The notes below the pieces were generated by a model. That model saw nothing but the letters and a program-made list of their open reading frames with translations. It was not told the DNA's origin and searched no databases. From contig NZ_JBBMFT010000005.1 of the NCBI RefSeq assembly GCF_040095835.1, positions 124,001 to 188,000 on the forward strand: a stretch of DNA of 64,000 nucleotides, written 5' to 3'. Source of the DNA: Flavonifractor hominis. GTDB taxonomy: Bacteria; Bacillota; Clostridia; Oscillospirales; Oscillospiraceae. Each line of letters opens with the position of its first letter. Position 1 is the first letter of the stretch. The position numbers and the translations under genes were made by a program. This document shows, one piece after another, positions 24,135-32,087 of this stretch.

Positions 24135-26855
24135 TTGCTAAGAATTGACAAAGCTATTTTGGACACAAGTGGCGTGATTTGTGACAACATTGCACGTTTT
24201 GGCGCAACCGAGCGAGGTCTTTTGAGCCAAAACATATTGGGTCATATTCGCAATTTTGTAGAATATGTAGCAATCAAGGCATTTTCTAATGGTGCTGATG
24301 TTAATCCTAACGATTATAATCTCAATGTTGCCGCTCTAAAAGATATGCAACGTCATGGAAATTTGCGTTTTTTATATAGATTTCATGAGCTACTCCAGAA
24401 GTCTGTGTCGCACTACACTGTAGACAAAGATGGCTCCGAGCGGCTCATGCTCAAATATTATGAACACTTACTAAAGACAAAACTCTATCTTAAGCAGGCA
24501 TACAATCTGGATGTGTTAGAGAATATAGAAGATTTTCCTTTGGACACTGATACTGAACTATCCGATTATTACACGAAAATCGCAGAGAGAATTGAGTCAC
24601 CAAGCAGATTTAGCTATGCTGTAACATACAACGATCGCTATTATGTTCAAAAAATCAAGCCTTTCTTTATAAATCAAAAAGTATATTATGAGGTTACATT
24701 TACTGCGGCAACGGCTAATACAAGTAAATTTGATCGAGTAATTGCATTTACTCGTCATGAAATCATGGACAACTATGCTATAAAGTTTTCCATTCACAAT
24801 GATATAATTCGTATTTTGGATAAAGATATGTCTATCTTAATAATAGATGGGTATGAAGTATCTATTCGGCCGTGTGAATGGGATAACCTTTCTGAAATCT
24901 TTGGGCCACGAGTAAAGCATAGCACTAGCTCCAATGAGTATAGAGAACTGATGAAATTTCTTTCAACCGTCAGAATGTCTCTGACAGAGTTGGTAAGTAG
25001 TGAACAAGATTACTACGATTTTGTAAAAAATAATATTACTGCACAAGCTAAGTCCGTCAAAATATATGACCTTCTGGATCAGTGTCGAGAGGTAATTTTG
25101 AACGACAAGGCTGGCTCAAACGTATTGCGTTATTTGTTATATAAAATGAATAATCGAGTCATCAAATGGCAGTACTCAAATAAGCGGTGTGAAGGCTTAT
25201 CAAATCTCTATCTAAACTATGGCTGTATGCCTTTTGACCGTATGCCTTATTGCACTTCTCTTCGTCAGCATAATCCGAGAATATATGATCTATTTAATTC
25301 AATCCCTACTTCTGATCGTGAACATGAATTCTTAGCCCGGTGCATTAAGAATAATACAGAGATCGAAGGAAAACTCTTCACACCTAAATCGGAAATCGAA
25401 GGGTTTAAGAATATTGATGAGTCGATACAAAAATACAACGCTGCTCTTTACCATAAACACACTGGACGTAGGCTAGAAGAATATAAGGGCCATATTTATA
25501 TCAAAGAATATGCTGAGGATAGCGCTGAAATAATAAAAAAGCTGCAACAGCTCTCTTCTTCTGGTGTTACTCAATATACGGCATCTGTTGACTCATGGCT
25601 CTCTCGAGAGTCATACACTATTGATGATGAAAGCAAAAAAGATGCACTTCGCCAAATGTTTGAAAAATCACATGTTGCATTAGTATATGGTTCTGCTGGG
25701 ACAGGCAAATCTACCCTAATTAATCATATAGCTAATTTTTGGGGAGAAAAGGATAAGCTCTTTTTGGCAAACACTCATCCCGCTGTGGATAATATGAGGA
25801 GAAAAGTAACTGCGGGCAACAGCGAATATAATACCATTGCCAAGTTTTTATCAAAAAGAAATCTCAATACCGAGTGCGATATACTATTTATCGATGAGTG
25901 TAGCACCGTAAGCAACAACGATATGAGACAAGTACTTGAAAAGGCCGACTTCAAGCTCTTGGTCTTAGTGGGTGATGTGTATCAGATAGAATCCATTTAC
26001 TTTGGAAATTGGTTTAGCATTGCGCGAAAGTTTGTACCGACAACTTCTGTGTTTGAATTAACGTATCCATACAGAACCACTAATCAAGATTTACTAACTG
26101 TGTGGGATCGCGTACGCAGACTCGATGATGCAATTTTAGAACCATTAGTGAAAAACGACTACGTTGCAAAACTTGATGAATCCATCTTTGAACATAGCAA
26201 CGATGATGAGATTATTCTCTGTTTGAATTACGATGGACTCTATGGAATTAATAATGTTAACCGCTTTTTGCAGAACAACAATCCAAATGAAGGTATTGTA
26301 TGGGGAATCAACACATATAAAATTGGTGATCCAGTCCTGTTTAATGAATCAAATATCTTTTCTCCATTGATTCATAACAACACAAAAGGTAGAATTGTTG
26401 GGATTCACCCAGAAGAGCAACAAATCCAATTTGATATTGAACTTGAGGAATCAATAAACGAGATAGATGCGTGGGACTACGACTTTGAACTGATTGGGGA
26501 GTCTGAATCTGGGAATTCCATTATTTCTTTCAGTGTTAATAAAATCCGCAGTACTGACGAAGATGATGATGATAATAACTCCACGGTTGTACCATTTCAG
26601 GTCGCGTATGCCGTTTCTATTCACAAAGCTCAAGGTTTAGAGTACGACTCCGTAAAAATCGTTATCACAAAAGAAGCAGAAGAACGCATCACGCATAATA
26701 TCTTTTATACGGCAATCACCCGTGCAAAGAATAAATTGAAAATATATTGGAGTCCAGAGACAGAAAAATTTGTCCTTGAGCGTCTTGAAGTTAAAAACTC
26801 AAATAAAGATGCTTATTTGCTAGCACAACTATCTTCAATCACAATGGCTAATTAA
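24135..26855 (+). CDS. SF1 helicase with uncharacterised N-terminal half, possible defence gene
   Basis: 906 residues from TTG at 24135, 9 bp after AGGAG; a GTG at 24093 and an ATG overlapping the binding site are less likely. The C-terminal 400 residues hold SF1 motifs: Walker A GSAGTGKST (519-527), Walker B LFIDEC (Asp587, Glu588), motif III VGDVYQIES, a YPYRTT motif, SIHKAQGLEYDSVKI (motif V) and YTAITRAKNKL (motif VI), as in RecD/UvrD-like proteins. The N-terminal 500 residues match no domain I can name; a Cys/Pro-rich stretch (GCMPFDRMPYCTSL) lies near 365. Codon use is far more AT-rich than in any neighbour. It lies alone and is followed by its own terminator. Family known only broadly; a phage-defence role is inferred from context. 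Confidence 0.7.
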   Translation: MLRIDKAILDTSGVICDNIARFGATERGLLSQNILGHIRNFVEYVAIKAFSNGADVNPNDYNLNVAALKDMQRHGNLRFLYRFHELLQKSVSHYTVDKDGSERLMLKYYEHLLKTKLYLKQAYNLDVLENIEDFPLDTDTELSDYYTKIAERIESPSRFSYAVTYNDRYYVQKIKPFFINQKVYYEVTFTAATANTSKFDRVIAFTRHEIMDNYAIKFSIHNDIIRILDKDMSILIIDGYEVSIRPCEWDNLSEIFGPRVKHSTSSNEYRELMKFLSTVRMSLTELVSSEQDYYDFVKNNITAQAKSVKIYDLLDQCREVILNDKAGSNVLRYLLYKMNNRVIKWQYSNKRCEGLSNLYLNYGCMPFDRMPYCTSLRQHNPRIYDLFNSIPTSDREHEFLARCIKNNTEIEGKLFTPKSEIEGFKNIDESIQKYNAALYHKHTGRRLEEYKGHIYIKEYAEDSAEIIKKLQQLSSSGVTQYTASVDSWLSRESYTIDDESKKDALRQMFEKSHVALVYGSAGTGKSTLINHIANFWGEKDKLFLANTHPAVDNMRRKVTAGNSEYNTIAKFLSKRNLNTECDILFIDECSTVSNNDMRQVLEKADFKLLVLVGDVYQIESIYFGNWFSIARKFVPTTSVFELTYPYRTTNQDLLTVWDRVRRLDDAILEPLVKNDYVAKLDESIFEHSNDDEIILCLNYDGLYGINNVNRFLQNNNPNEGIVWGINTYKIGDPVLFNESNIFSPLIHNNTKGRIVGIHPEEQQIQFDIELEESINEIDAWDYDFELIGESESGNSIISFSVNKIRSTDEDDDDNNSTVVPFQVAYAVSIHKAQGLEYDSVKIVITKEAEERITHNIFYTAITRAKNKLKIYWSPETEKFVLERLEVKNSNKDAYLLAQLSSITMAN

Positions 26856-26957
26856 GAACTTAACTATCAGTAACACACAGAGGATTTCTACGCATTTCAA
26901 ACGACACTTGCAAGGGTAAAAATGGTAAGATATTCCTCGCAATTAATTCTTATCCCC

Positions 26958-26981
26958 AAAGCCCTGTGGTATCGGGCTTTT
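26958..26981 (+). terminator. Short terminator after the helicase gene
   Basis: AAAGCCC/GGGCTTT stem with a 9-nt loop, ending in a short T run, about 100 bp after the stop codon. Confidence 0.55.
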
Positions 26982-27021
26982 CTATCCGCTAAATGCGTAG
27001 GTGCAAACGCCATAATAGCAA

Positions 27022-27127
27022 CGGGCGCAAGCAGATTTCTGTTTGCGCCCGCTTGGTTACCGCACAGCAAAGACGGAGGAAGCCGTCAAGGGCGCGGAGC
27101 GTTCATCTCGACCTTTGACGGCTTCCT
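27022..27127 (-). other. Two strong hairpins downstream of the HTH gene
   Basis: CGGGCGCAAGCAGA pairs across 2 nt with TCTGTTTGCGCCCG (27022-27051). AGGAAGCCGTCAA pairs with TTGACGGCTTCCT (27077-27127). The second lies 10 bp after the minus-strand HTH gene and may end or protect that transcript. Neither has a clear T tract. Confidence 0.5.
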
Positions 27128-27136
27128 TTAGCTTTG

Positions 27137-27373
27137 CTATTTCTTGTTTACGATGGCTTCCGTCAGCTTTGCCTGCAAGCGATGTTTCATGTACTCATCC
27201 ACGCCTATGTACGGTAAACCGTTTTTGTCATAGAGTGTTCGCGTGCAAATCTTGTTGACGTAGCGGTCATAATACCGCAAGATCTGCTCCAACGCTAACG
27301 AATCACCTGCACGGGCGGCCTCAATTACGTCCACGGGCAAAAGCACTCTGCCGTTAAAAGTCGGCTGCTTCAT
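27137..27373 (-). CDS. Small HTH_16-like protein of conjugative-transposon type
   Basis: 78 residues. RAGDSLALEQILRYYDRYVNKICTR resembles the helix-turn-helix proteins that follow the sigma factor in Tn916/Tn4451-type elements. It starts 1 bp after the upstream sigma stop codon (TAACATG), so translation is very likely coupled. It probably helps regulate element genes. No transfer genes remain nearby, so its present role is uncertain. Confidence 0.7.
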   Translation of the reverse strand: MKQPTFNGRVLLPVDVIEAARAGDSLALEQILRYYDRYVNKICTRTLYDKNGLPYIGVDEYMKHRLQAKLTEAIVNKK

Positions 27374-27374
27374 G

Positions 27375-27803
27375 TTAGTTTCTCACTCCTTTGGATTTCA
27401 AGTCTTTTTGCAGTTCATTCAGTGTCTTTGTTCTGTGGTGTTGGACGGCGCTGCGGGACATCCCTACAAAATCACCCACTTCTCTGTCAGGAAGTTCCAG
27501 CGCATAATGCAGAATTAAAATCTGCTGTTCACATTCCGGCAAACTCGCAAAAGAATTGGCCACTAATTCGCTCTGAATATACAGAACATAGCCAAAAGCC
27601 GAAAATACAAACTTGTCGCTGAAGTATTCGTCTACGGTACAAAGTTCAGCTATTTCATGTTGGGACAAGGCACTGAACTGGGTTTCCCATTTTCGCTGGC
27701 GGCACAAATCTCGCAGATAGGTTTTGGCCTCATTGCGGAGGACGGTTTTGCAGAAAGCGTCAAATCGGCAGCGTTCTCCATAACTATCAGAGATGTACTT
27801 CAT
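27375..27803 (-). CDS. Sigma-70-like regulator of conjugative-transposon type
   Basis: 142 residues, short for a sigma factor. The C-terminal half has a region 4 layout: SLPECEQQILILHYALELPDREVGDF, then the recognition helix MSRSAVQHHRTKTLNELQ. These motifs are given as patterns. Such proteins occur in Tn916-like elements (orf7-like), where they affect excision and transfer. GGGGGTGAG precedes the ATG. It forms a two-gene unit with the HTH gene. No recognisable target promoter was identified. Confidence 0.78.
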   Translation of the reverse strand: MKYISDSYGERCRFDAFCKTVLRNEAKTYLRDLCRQRKWETQFSALSQHEIAELCTVDEYFSDKFVFSAFGYVLYIQSELVANSFASLPECEQQILILHYALELPDREVGDFVGMSRSAVQHHRTKTLNELQKDLKSKGVRN

Positions 27804-27945
27804 CTTCTCACCCCCGATCCGCGGGAGAATGAGAAGTTAGACTTGGTGTCATCACTCCTTGTGTCTATGTTGATACGGCAGTTTCGGCCCGCACCGCAAA
27901 ACCGCAATAACAGATCAGCAAAAGTAAACATAATATGCCGATAAC

Positions 27946-28044
27946 TTACACCGTATTGTACATCTTTTTGTCTAAACCTTTCCCGTGCTGAAGATAAGCT
28001 TTTTTTGATAAGCTATATAGTTGATAAACAGACTGTATCAGCAT
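27946..28044 (-). CDS. Possible 32-residue peptide
   Basis: A short frame (MLIQSVYQLYSLSKKAYLQH...) with a strong GGAGG 8 bp before its ATG at 28044. A longer in-frame ORF to 28167 overlaps a hairpin and lacks a binding site. It lies between the sigma gene and the KTR gene on the same strand. The binding site is the main support; function unknown. Confidence 0.35.
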   Translation of the reverse strand: MLIQSVYQLYSLSKKAYLQHGKGLDKKMYNTV

Positions 28045-28091
28045 GGTGGTTTCCTCCGTGGACTGCCGATCCTGCATAGAGTAAGCAAAGC

Positions 28092-28126
28092 AAAAACGGC
28101 GGTCTTGATTTCTCAAAACCGCCGCT
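28092..28126 (-). terminator. Minus-strand terminator upstream of the small peptide
   Basis: On the minus strand CGGCGGT and ACCGCCG pair around a 14-nt loop and are followed by TTTTTG. Confidence 0.6.
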
Positions 28127-28223
28127 GGGATATGAAATAGAGCGCACAAAAACAACCTGCCCGGCAACGGTTTTTTTCTTTCCCCGTCGGGCGGGATAAT
28201 TGGATTATGTGTTAAGGAATAGA

Positions 28224-28270
28224 AAAAGCCGATAACTACAAGAATAAATACTCTTGCAAGTTATCGGCTC
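28224..28270 (-). terminator. Terminator of the padR-yjdF-KTR transcript
   Basis: AGCCGATAACT and AGTTATCGGCT pair, with an inner AAGA/TCTT, followed by T5 on the minus strand. The stem overlaps the KTR stop codon. Confidence 0.75.
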
Positions 28271-28446
28271 TGCGTCTTAGCGTCTGGCTCTCGGATGATG
28301 GATAGATTCAATTGTCTTACCGCTATCAAGGTTTCATGTTTGCATTTCGGGCAATACAGTGGAAAGTTTTCCAGTACTGTATCATCACGGATTTTCAATC
28401 GCGTTTTGCTGCCGCAAAAGGGGCATAAAATCCATTCTATCTTCAT
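28261..28446 (-). CDS. Cysteine-rich KTR domain protein
   Basis: 61 residues from ATG at 28446. Two CxxC knuckles (CPFCGSKTRLKIRDD and CPKC) and the KTR motif identify the small zinc-ribbon family often found in Firmicutes mobile elements. It probably binds one zinc ion; cellular role unknown. It starts 1 bp after the yjdF stop (TAACATG), so it is translationally coupled and is the last gene of the padR operon. Confidence 0.82.
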   Translation of the reverse strand: MKIEWILCPFCGSKTRLKIRDDTVLENFPLYCPKCKHETLIAVRQLNLSIIREPDAKTQSR

Positions 28447-28447
28447 G

Positions 28448-28870
28448 TTATCTTCCTCTGTGCTTGGCTTTCTTCTTTTCCTGCCGTATGGCAAACTGGC
28501 GGTCTTTCTCCGCCTCTTTCTGCTCACGGCTCTTGGTTTTCCGTTCCAGCTTACATTGCTCATGCTGGAGTTTCAACGCCTGCTGCGCCTTTGTTCCAAT
28601 GCCTTTATCCTGCAGTTGGCTTTGAATTTCGCGCTGCATACGTTTGGGATTGATTTTTCGCTCTATGGCTATCTCGGCCTGGATTGGAGGACTGAATTTC
28701 AACTTGTGCCAATTCTTCAACAGAAACTCATAGACCTCATAATCTTCGGGCTCTGAGCCGAAAGTGATTTTGCATACCTCGTACTTGCCATTATCCGTTC
28801 TTTCGTATAGACCAATCCAAAACGGAGCTTCAAATAGGATGGTCAAACTGCTTTGGGGGCCTGTACTCAT
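28448..28870 (-). CDS. yjdF: YjdF family protein (DUF2992)
   Basis: 140 residues. The N-terminal half (LTILFEAPFWIGLYER, FGSEPEDYEVYEFLL) is the YjdF/DUF2992 core. The C-terminal third is highly charged and Lys/Arg/Gln-rich, likely a long helix. In many Firmicutes yjdF is controlled by a riboswitch that senses azaaromatic compounds. Here its start overlaps the padR stop (ATGA), leaving no room for that riboswitch, so PadR is the probable control. Biochemical function is not established. Confidence 0.85.
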   Translation of the reverse strand: MSTGPQSSLTILFEAPFWIGLYERTDNGKYEVCKITFGSEPEDYEVYEFLLKNWHKLKFSPPIQAEIAIERKINPKRMQREIQSQLQDKGIGTKAQQALKLQHEQCKLERKTKSREQKEAEKDRQFAIRQEKKKAKHRGR

Positions 28871-29391
28871 TCTTCTAAGAACTGCCCTTCAAAGTGATCC
28901 AGCCATTCCAGAAGAGCGCGATAGAGAAGCTGCTGCTGCTCAAAGATCGTTCTCCCAACCAAAGGAATGTCTGCAAATTCCCGCGCATAGCCCTCGTTCG
29001 ATTCAGCCGAGGACTGTATGCTCCGGCGCAAAGCCGAAACCAGCTCCAACGCTTCGGCTTTGTCCATCTTGTTCAAATTGGTAATGACCACATTGAAATC
29101 GAATAGCAAGGGTACTGGGCCAGCGACGCAAGAGGACATCAACTCCTTGAAATATGCTCTGCCCTGATCGGTAATAGAATAAATGGCCTTATCCGCAAAC
29201 TTATCGCCCTTGACAATATCGCTTTGGAGATAACCCTTCTCGCTCAACTGGAGTACTTTTCGATAAATAGAGGGGACGCTTATTTTCGTCCAGCGGGAAA
29301 AATGGTGGTACTCCACATCCTTTTGAATGTCATAGGCGCTTTGCGGTTTCTCCAATACAATACCAAGTATGACTAAATCAATCGACGACAT
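28867..29391 (-). CDS. PadR family regulator 1
   Basis: 174 residues from ATG at 29391 (AGAGGTG upstream); an earlier in-frame GTG at 29442 lies within the promoter. The N-terminal winged helix (DLVILGIVLEKPQSAYDIQK, then VPSIYRKVLQLSEKGYL) is followed by a C-terminal dimerisation helix pair, as in PadR subfamily 2. It closely resembles the regulator at 31030-31551. Two CTATTRACAATAG palindromes overlap its promoter, indicating autoregulation. It heads the padR-yjdF-KTR operon. Confidence 0.88.
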   Translation of the reverse strand: MSSIDLVILGIVLEKPQSAYDIQKDVEYHHFSRWTKISVPSIYRKVLQLSEKGYLQSDIVKGDKFADKAIYSITDQGRAYFKELMSSCVAGPVPLLFDFNVVITNLNKMDKAEALELVSALRRSIQSSAESNEGYAREFADIPLVGRTIFEQQQLLYRALLEWLDHFEGQFLEE

Positions 29392-29411
29392 AACGACACC
29401 TCTGGCTTTTA

Positions 29412-29449
29412 CTATTAACAATAGTACTATTGACAATAGCAAAAGTCAA
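29412..29449 (-). promoter_or_regulatory. padR1 promoter with paired palindromic operators
   Basis: Minus strand: TTGACT (29444-29449), a 17-bp spacer and TACTAT (29421-29426). Palindromes CTATTAACAATAG (29412-29424) and CTATTGACAATAG (29427-29439) lie 15 bp apart and cover the -10 and spacer. Confidence 0.72.
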
Positions 29450-29459
29450 GGGGCGTAAC

Positions 29460-30836
29460 TTACATTTCCGAATTGGACATAGCCTGTTTTTCAGCCCTGG
29501 ACAGTTCCTGATGAAGGTGCAACGCCATAAAAATAGTGATTACTACGGAAATTACATCTGCGATGGGTTGGGCATACAAAATTCCGTTCATGCCCCATAC
29601 CATAGGCAGCAACAAAATGACAGGGACAAAGCAGATACCTTGTCTGCACGCTCCTAAAAAGAAGCCTGCCGCCCCCTTGCCCAGAGCAAGAAACAGAGAG
29701 GAATATACCGTGTAGAAACCGAAGAGAATGAATGTAAGGCCGTTCGCAAACAGGGATTTTTGACCGGCCAAAATCATTTGAGTATCTCCCTCTGTAAATT
29801 GAGAGATAATCTGCGTGGAGAAAACGGCCATCACCAAACCCACGACTAAGCAGAAACTGGTAGACCAAATGATTGAGATTTTGATTGCTTTGTGCAGGCG
29901 ATCAAACTTCTTTGCCCCATAGCTGAATCCGGCAATAGGCTGAAACCCTTTTAAAAATCCAAAAACAACAAGCGTTCCCATAGAAGTAATTCGCGTGACT
30001 GCCCCCATGCCTGCAATGACCGAATCGCCATAATCGCCGGATGCACGGTTAATCAGCGCAATCGAAAGGCTTGTCAGCAGTTGGAATACTAAAGTGGGAA
30101 TTCCAATTTTCAAAATTTCCGCCATCATTTGTCCCGTAGGAGAAAACACTTTTACACTGAAGGAAAATGCGCTTTTTTTGCGAAGAACATAGGTTAGATA
30201 AACGAGTGTGGACACCATTTGCGAAATTGCTGTGGCAATTGCTGCACCCGCTACACCCATGTCCAAAGCGTAAATGAAAAGAGGATCCAATCCGATGTTC
30301 AATACGGCTCCCAGCAGCAAGGCACACATGGTCGTCTTTGCGGCGCCCTCGCTGCTTACAATGTTGTTCATTGTTACATTAAACACGTTGAAAATACAGG
30401 ACAGCACATAAATTCTTGCGTATGTCAGGGCATACGGCATAATCGTTTCTGTTGCGCCCAACATCGCCAAAATTGGTTTGAGGAAAACCGTAGAAAACAG
30501 AATGATAATGGCGCCAATCAGAATACTGCTGTATAGTGCGGTGCTTGCCACCCTATTGGCGGTATCTTTATCTCCGCGCCCCAGTAGTCTTGACAGATAG
30601 GATGCGGCTCCGTTACCGAACATAAGGCCCAAACCAACCACGACTTGTCCCAGGGGAAACACGACGGAAATAGCACCCATTTGACTTTCGCCCAGACCGC
30701 CCACAAAATAGGCGTCTACCAGATTATAGAGTGCATTAATCAACATCCCAATCATAATCGGTATGCCGAGGGCCATCAGAGCTTTGGGGATGGGTGCACT
30801 GCCCAAAAGCTCAAGTTTGTTGTTGCGTTTACTCAT
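29460..30836 (-). CDS. MATE family efflux transporter
   Basis: 458 residues from ATG at 30836, with AGGAGG 11 bp upstream; an in-frame GTG at 30845 is too near the binding site. Twelve membrane helices in two MatE repeats are visible, starting with PIPKALMALGIPIMIGMLINALYNLVD, a typical N-lobe pattern. MATE pumps expel cationic drugs or metabolites by H+ or Na+ antiport. It is divergent from padR2 and lies upstream of padR1 on its strand. Three ACTATAAWTTATAGT-type sites in the shared promoter region indicate PadR control. Confidence 0.92.
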   Translation of the reverse strand: MSKRNNKLELLGSAPIPKALMALGIPIMIGMLINALYNLVDAYFVGGLGESQMGAISVVFPLGQVVVGLGLMFGNGAASYLSRLLGRGDKDTANRVASTALYSSILIGAIIILFSTVFLKPILAMLGATETIMPYALTYARIYVLSCIFNVFNVTMNNIVSSEGAAKTTMCALLLGAVLNIGLDPLFIYALDMGVAGAAIATAISQMVSTLVYLTYVLRKKSAFSFSVKVFSPTGQMMAEILKIGIPTLVFQLLTSLSIALINRASGDYGDSVIAGMGAVTRITSMGTLVVFGFLKGFQPIAGFSYGAKKFDRLHKAIKISIIWSTSFCLVVGLVMAVFSTQIISQFTEGDTQMILAGQKSLFANGLTFILFGFYTVYSSLFLALGKGAAGFFLGACRQGICFVPVILLLPMVWGMNGILYAQPIADVISVVITIFMALHLHQELSRAEKQAMSNSEM

Positions 30837-30871
30837 TGTGGACACTTCCTCCTAAAAGAATAAATTACAGT

Positions 30872-30985
30872 AGTATAAATTATAGTATACTGTAACGATT
30901 ATACTACTATAAATTATAGTAGTTGTCAAGGGAGTCTCGCCCACTCTTGACAAAGACTATAAAATCCAATACTATAATTTATAGT
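30872..30985. promoter_or_regulatory. Divergent MATE/padR2 promoters with three PadR-type operators
   Basis: The palindrome ACTATAAATTATAGT or its reverse occurs at 30872-30886 (one mismatch), 30906-30920 and 30971-30985. The MATE promoter is TTGACA (30924-30929, minus) with TAGTAT (30901-30906). The padR2 promoter is TTGACA (30947-30952) with TACTAT (30970-30975). Both spacers are 17 bp. One operator overlaps each -10. Confidence 0.75.
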
Positions 30986-31029
30986 GTTGCCATTCAAAAT
31001 ACGCACTGGAGTGGAAGGGAGTGATCCAC

Positions 31030-31551
31030 ATGGCTACCATTGATTTAATCGTTCTTGGAATGTTAAAAAAAGAGCCAATGAGCGCCTATGATATACAGAA
31101 ATTGGTGGAATACAGGAACATCTCTAAATGGGTAAAAATCAGCACCCCATCTATCTATAAAAAGACAATTCAGTTAGAGGAAAAAGGCCTAATCCGGGGC
31201 GAAGTCGTCAAAGAAGGCAAGATGCCGGAAAAGGCAGTTTACTCTCTGACCGAGGCTGGAGAATCCGAATTTGAACGGCTCATGTTTGAAATCTCTTCAA
31301 AGCCAATTAATATTTTCTTGGACTTCAATGCTGTTATTGTGAATCTGGATTCTTTACCGGATGGAAAACAGCGTGCATGCGTTGCAGAGATTCAGGAGAA
31401 TATCAATACTTTGAAAGCCTACCTAGAAGAAAACATAAAAGAAAAGGAATACGAACCTAGTATTCCGGCAACAGGTATGGCCGTATTGCGTCAGCAGTAT
31501 GTATTGGCAGAAGCAATCCAGACATGGATCAATTCTTTGAATCTTGCTTAA
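31030..31551 (+). CDS. PadR family regulator 2
   Basis: 173 residues from ATG at 31030, with GGAAGGGAG upstream. The winged helix (DLIVLGMLKKEPMSAYDIQK, TPSIYKKTIQLEEKGL) and the C-terminal helical domain match PadR subfamily 2. It is a paralogue of PadR1 at 28867-29391. It is divergent from the MATE gene and overlapped by its own type of operator, so it likely represses both. Ligand unknown, perhaps a substrate of the pump. Confidence 0.9.
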   Translation: MATIDLIVLGMLKKEPMSAYDIQKLVEYRNISKWVKISTPSIYKKTIQLEEKGLIRGEVVKEGKMPEKAVYSLTEAGESEFERLMFEISSKPINIFLDFNAVIVNLDSLPDGKQRACVAEIQENINTLKAYLEENIKEKEYEPSIPATGMAVLRQQYVLAEAIQTWINSLNLA

Positions 31552-31569
31552 TCAAATCAAAATAGCTAA

Positions 31570-31613
31570 AACAGCCAGTAACCTGCGGAGCAAACTTGCA
31601 GGCTACTGGCTGC
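31570..31613 (+). terminator. Terminator-like hairpin after padR2
   Basis: CAGCCAGTA-CCTGC pairs with GCAGG-TACTGGCTG around an 11-nt loop, with one bulge. The T tract is short. Confidence 0.5.
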
Positions 31614-31699
31614 TTTGATTTGAAAATACTTTTTCCACCTCTTTAGCGGGCAGTTTCCGTCCTTTCAAGCGTAATATTGGCGAAGCAAAAAACAAGGGT

Positions 31700-31782
31700 T
31701 TGGGAAGCTCCCAACAAGCAAAAATCTCCGCTCCGGCAGCAGGCCGGAAACGGAGATTTTGCGGAAGTGTGGCCACACTTCC
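31700..31782 (+). promoter_or_regulatory. Three successive dyads upstream of tnpW-recombinase
   Basis: TTGGGA-AGC-TCCCAA (31700-31714), GCAAAAATCTCCG with CGGAGATTTTGC enclosing an inner CCGG hairpin (31718-31762), and the perfect 20-bp palindrome GGAAGTGTGGCCACACTTCC (31763-31782). They lie 45-130 bp before tnpW and may be operators or leader hairpins for recombinase expression. Confidence 0.5.
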
Positions 31783-31826
31783 TATGCTTGCTCTGTTGTG
31801 GCTTCCCCGGAAAGGACGGGAACGGA

Positions 31827-32084
31827 ATGGAAAGGAAACAAAGCACCAAAGAGAGCGATTATCTCCCAAAACGGGGAAATCCTCTGCAAGAAACCGTCTG
31901 TTATAAGCTAGGCGGGACGGTCTATGAAGTACATACTTCCTGCGGTGGTACAGAACCGCTCTATGACAAAATGGTGCGGCTCATCCGCTCGGAAGCCATT
32001 GCTGCATCTGCTGACAAAGAGGACAAACCGCAGTATAATAAGGGCAGCAACCTGTTTGTCGGGCGTTCATTACAGGAGGAATGA
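31827..32084 (+). CDS. tnpW: TnpW-like transposon protein
   Basis: 85 residues from ATG at 31827; the longer ORF to 31677 runs through palindromes. ETVCYKLGGTVYEVHTSCGGTEPLYDKMVRLI, a family pattern, is the conserved TnpW core, found beside TnpX-type recombinases in Tn4451/Tn5397-like elements. Its molecular role is unproven. It ends 3 bp before the recombinase start and is co-transcribed with it. Confidence 0.85.
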   Translation: MERKQSTKESDYLPKRGNPLQETVCYKLGGTVYEVHTSCGGTEPLYDKMVRLIRSEAIAASADKEDKPQYNKGSNLFVGRSLQEE

Positions 32085-32087
32085 ACC

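Noticed and set aside
26856..27136. Second att-like junction between helicase and ICE-type genes
   Set aside because: Composition changes here, but I could not find a repeat pair or a broken gene to define a boundary.
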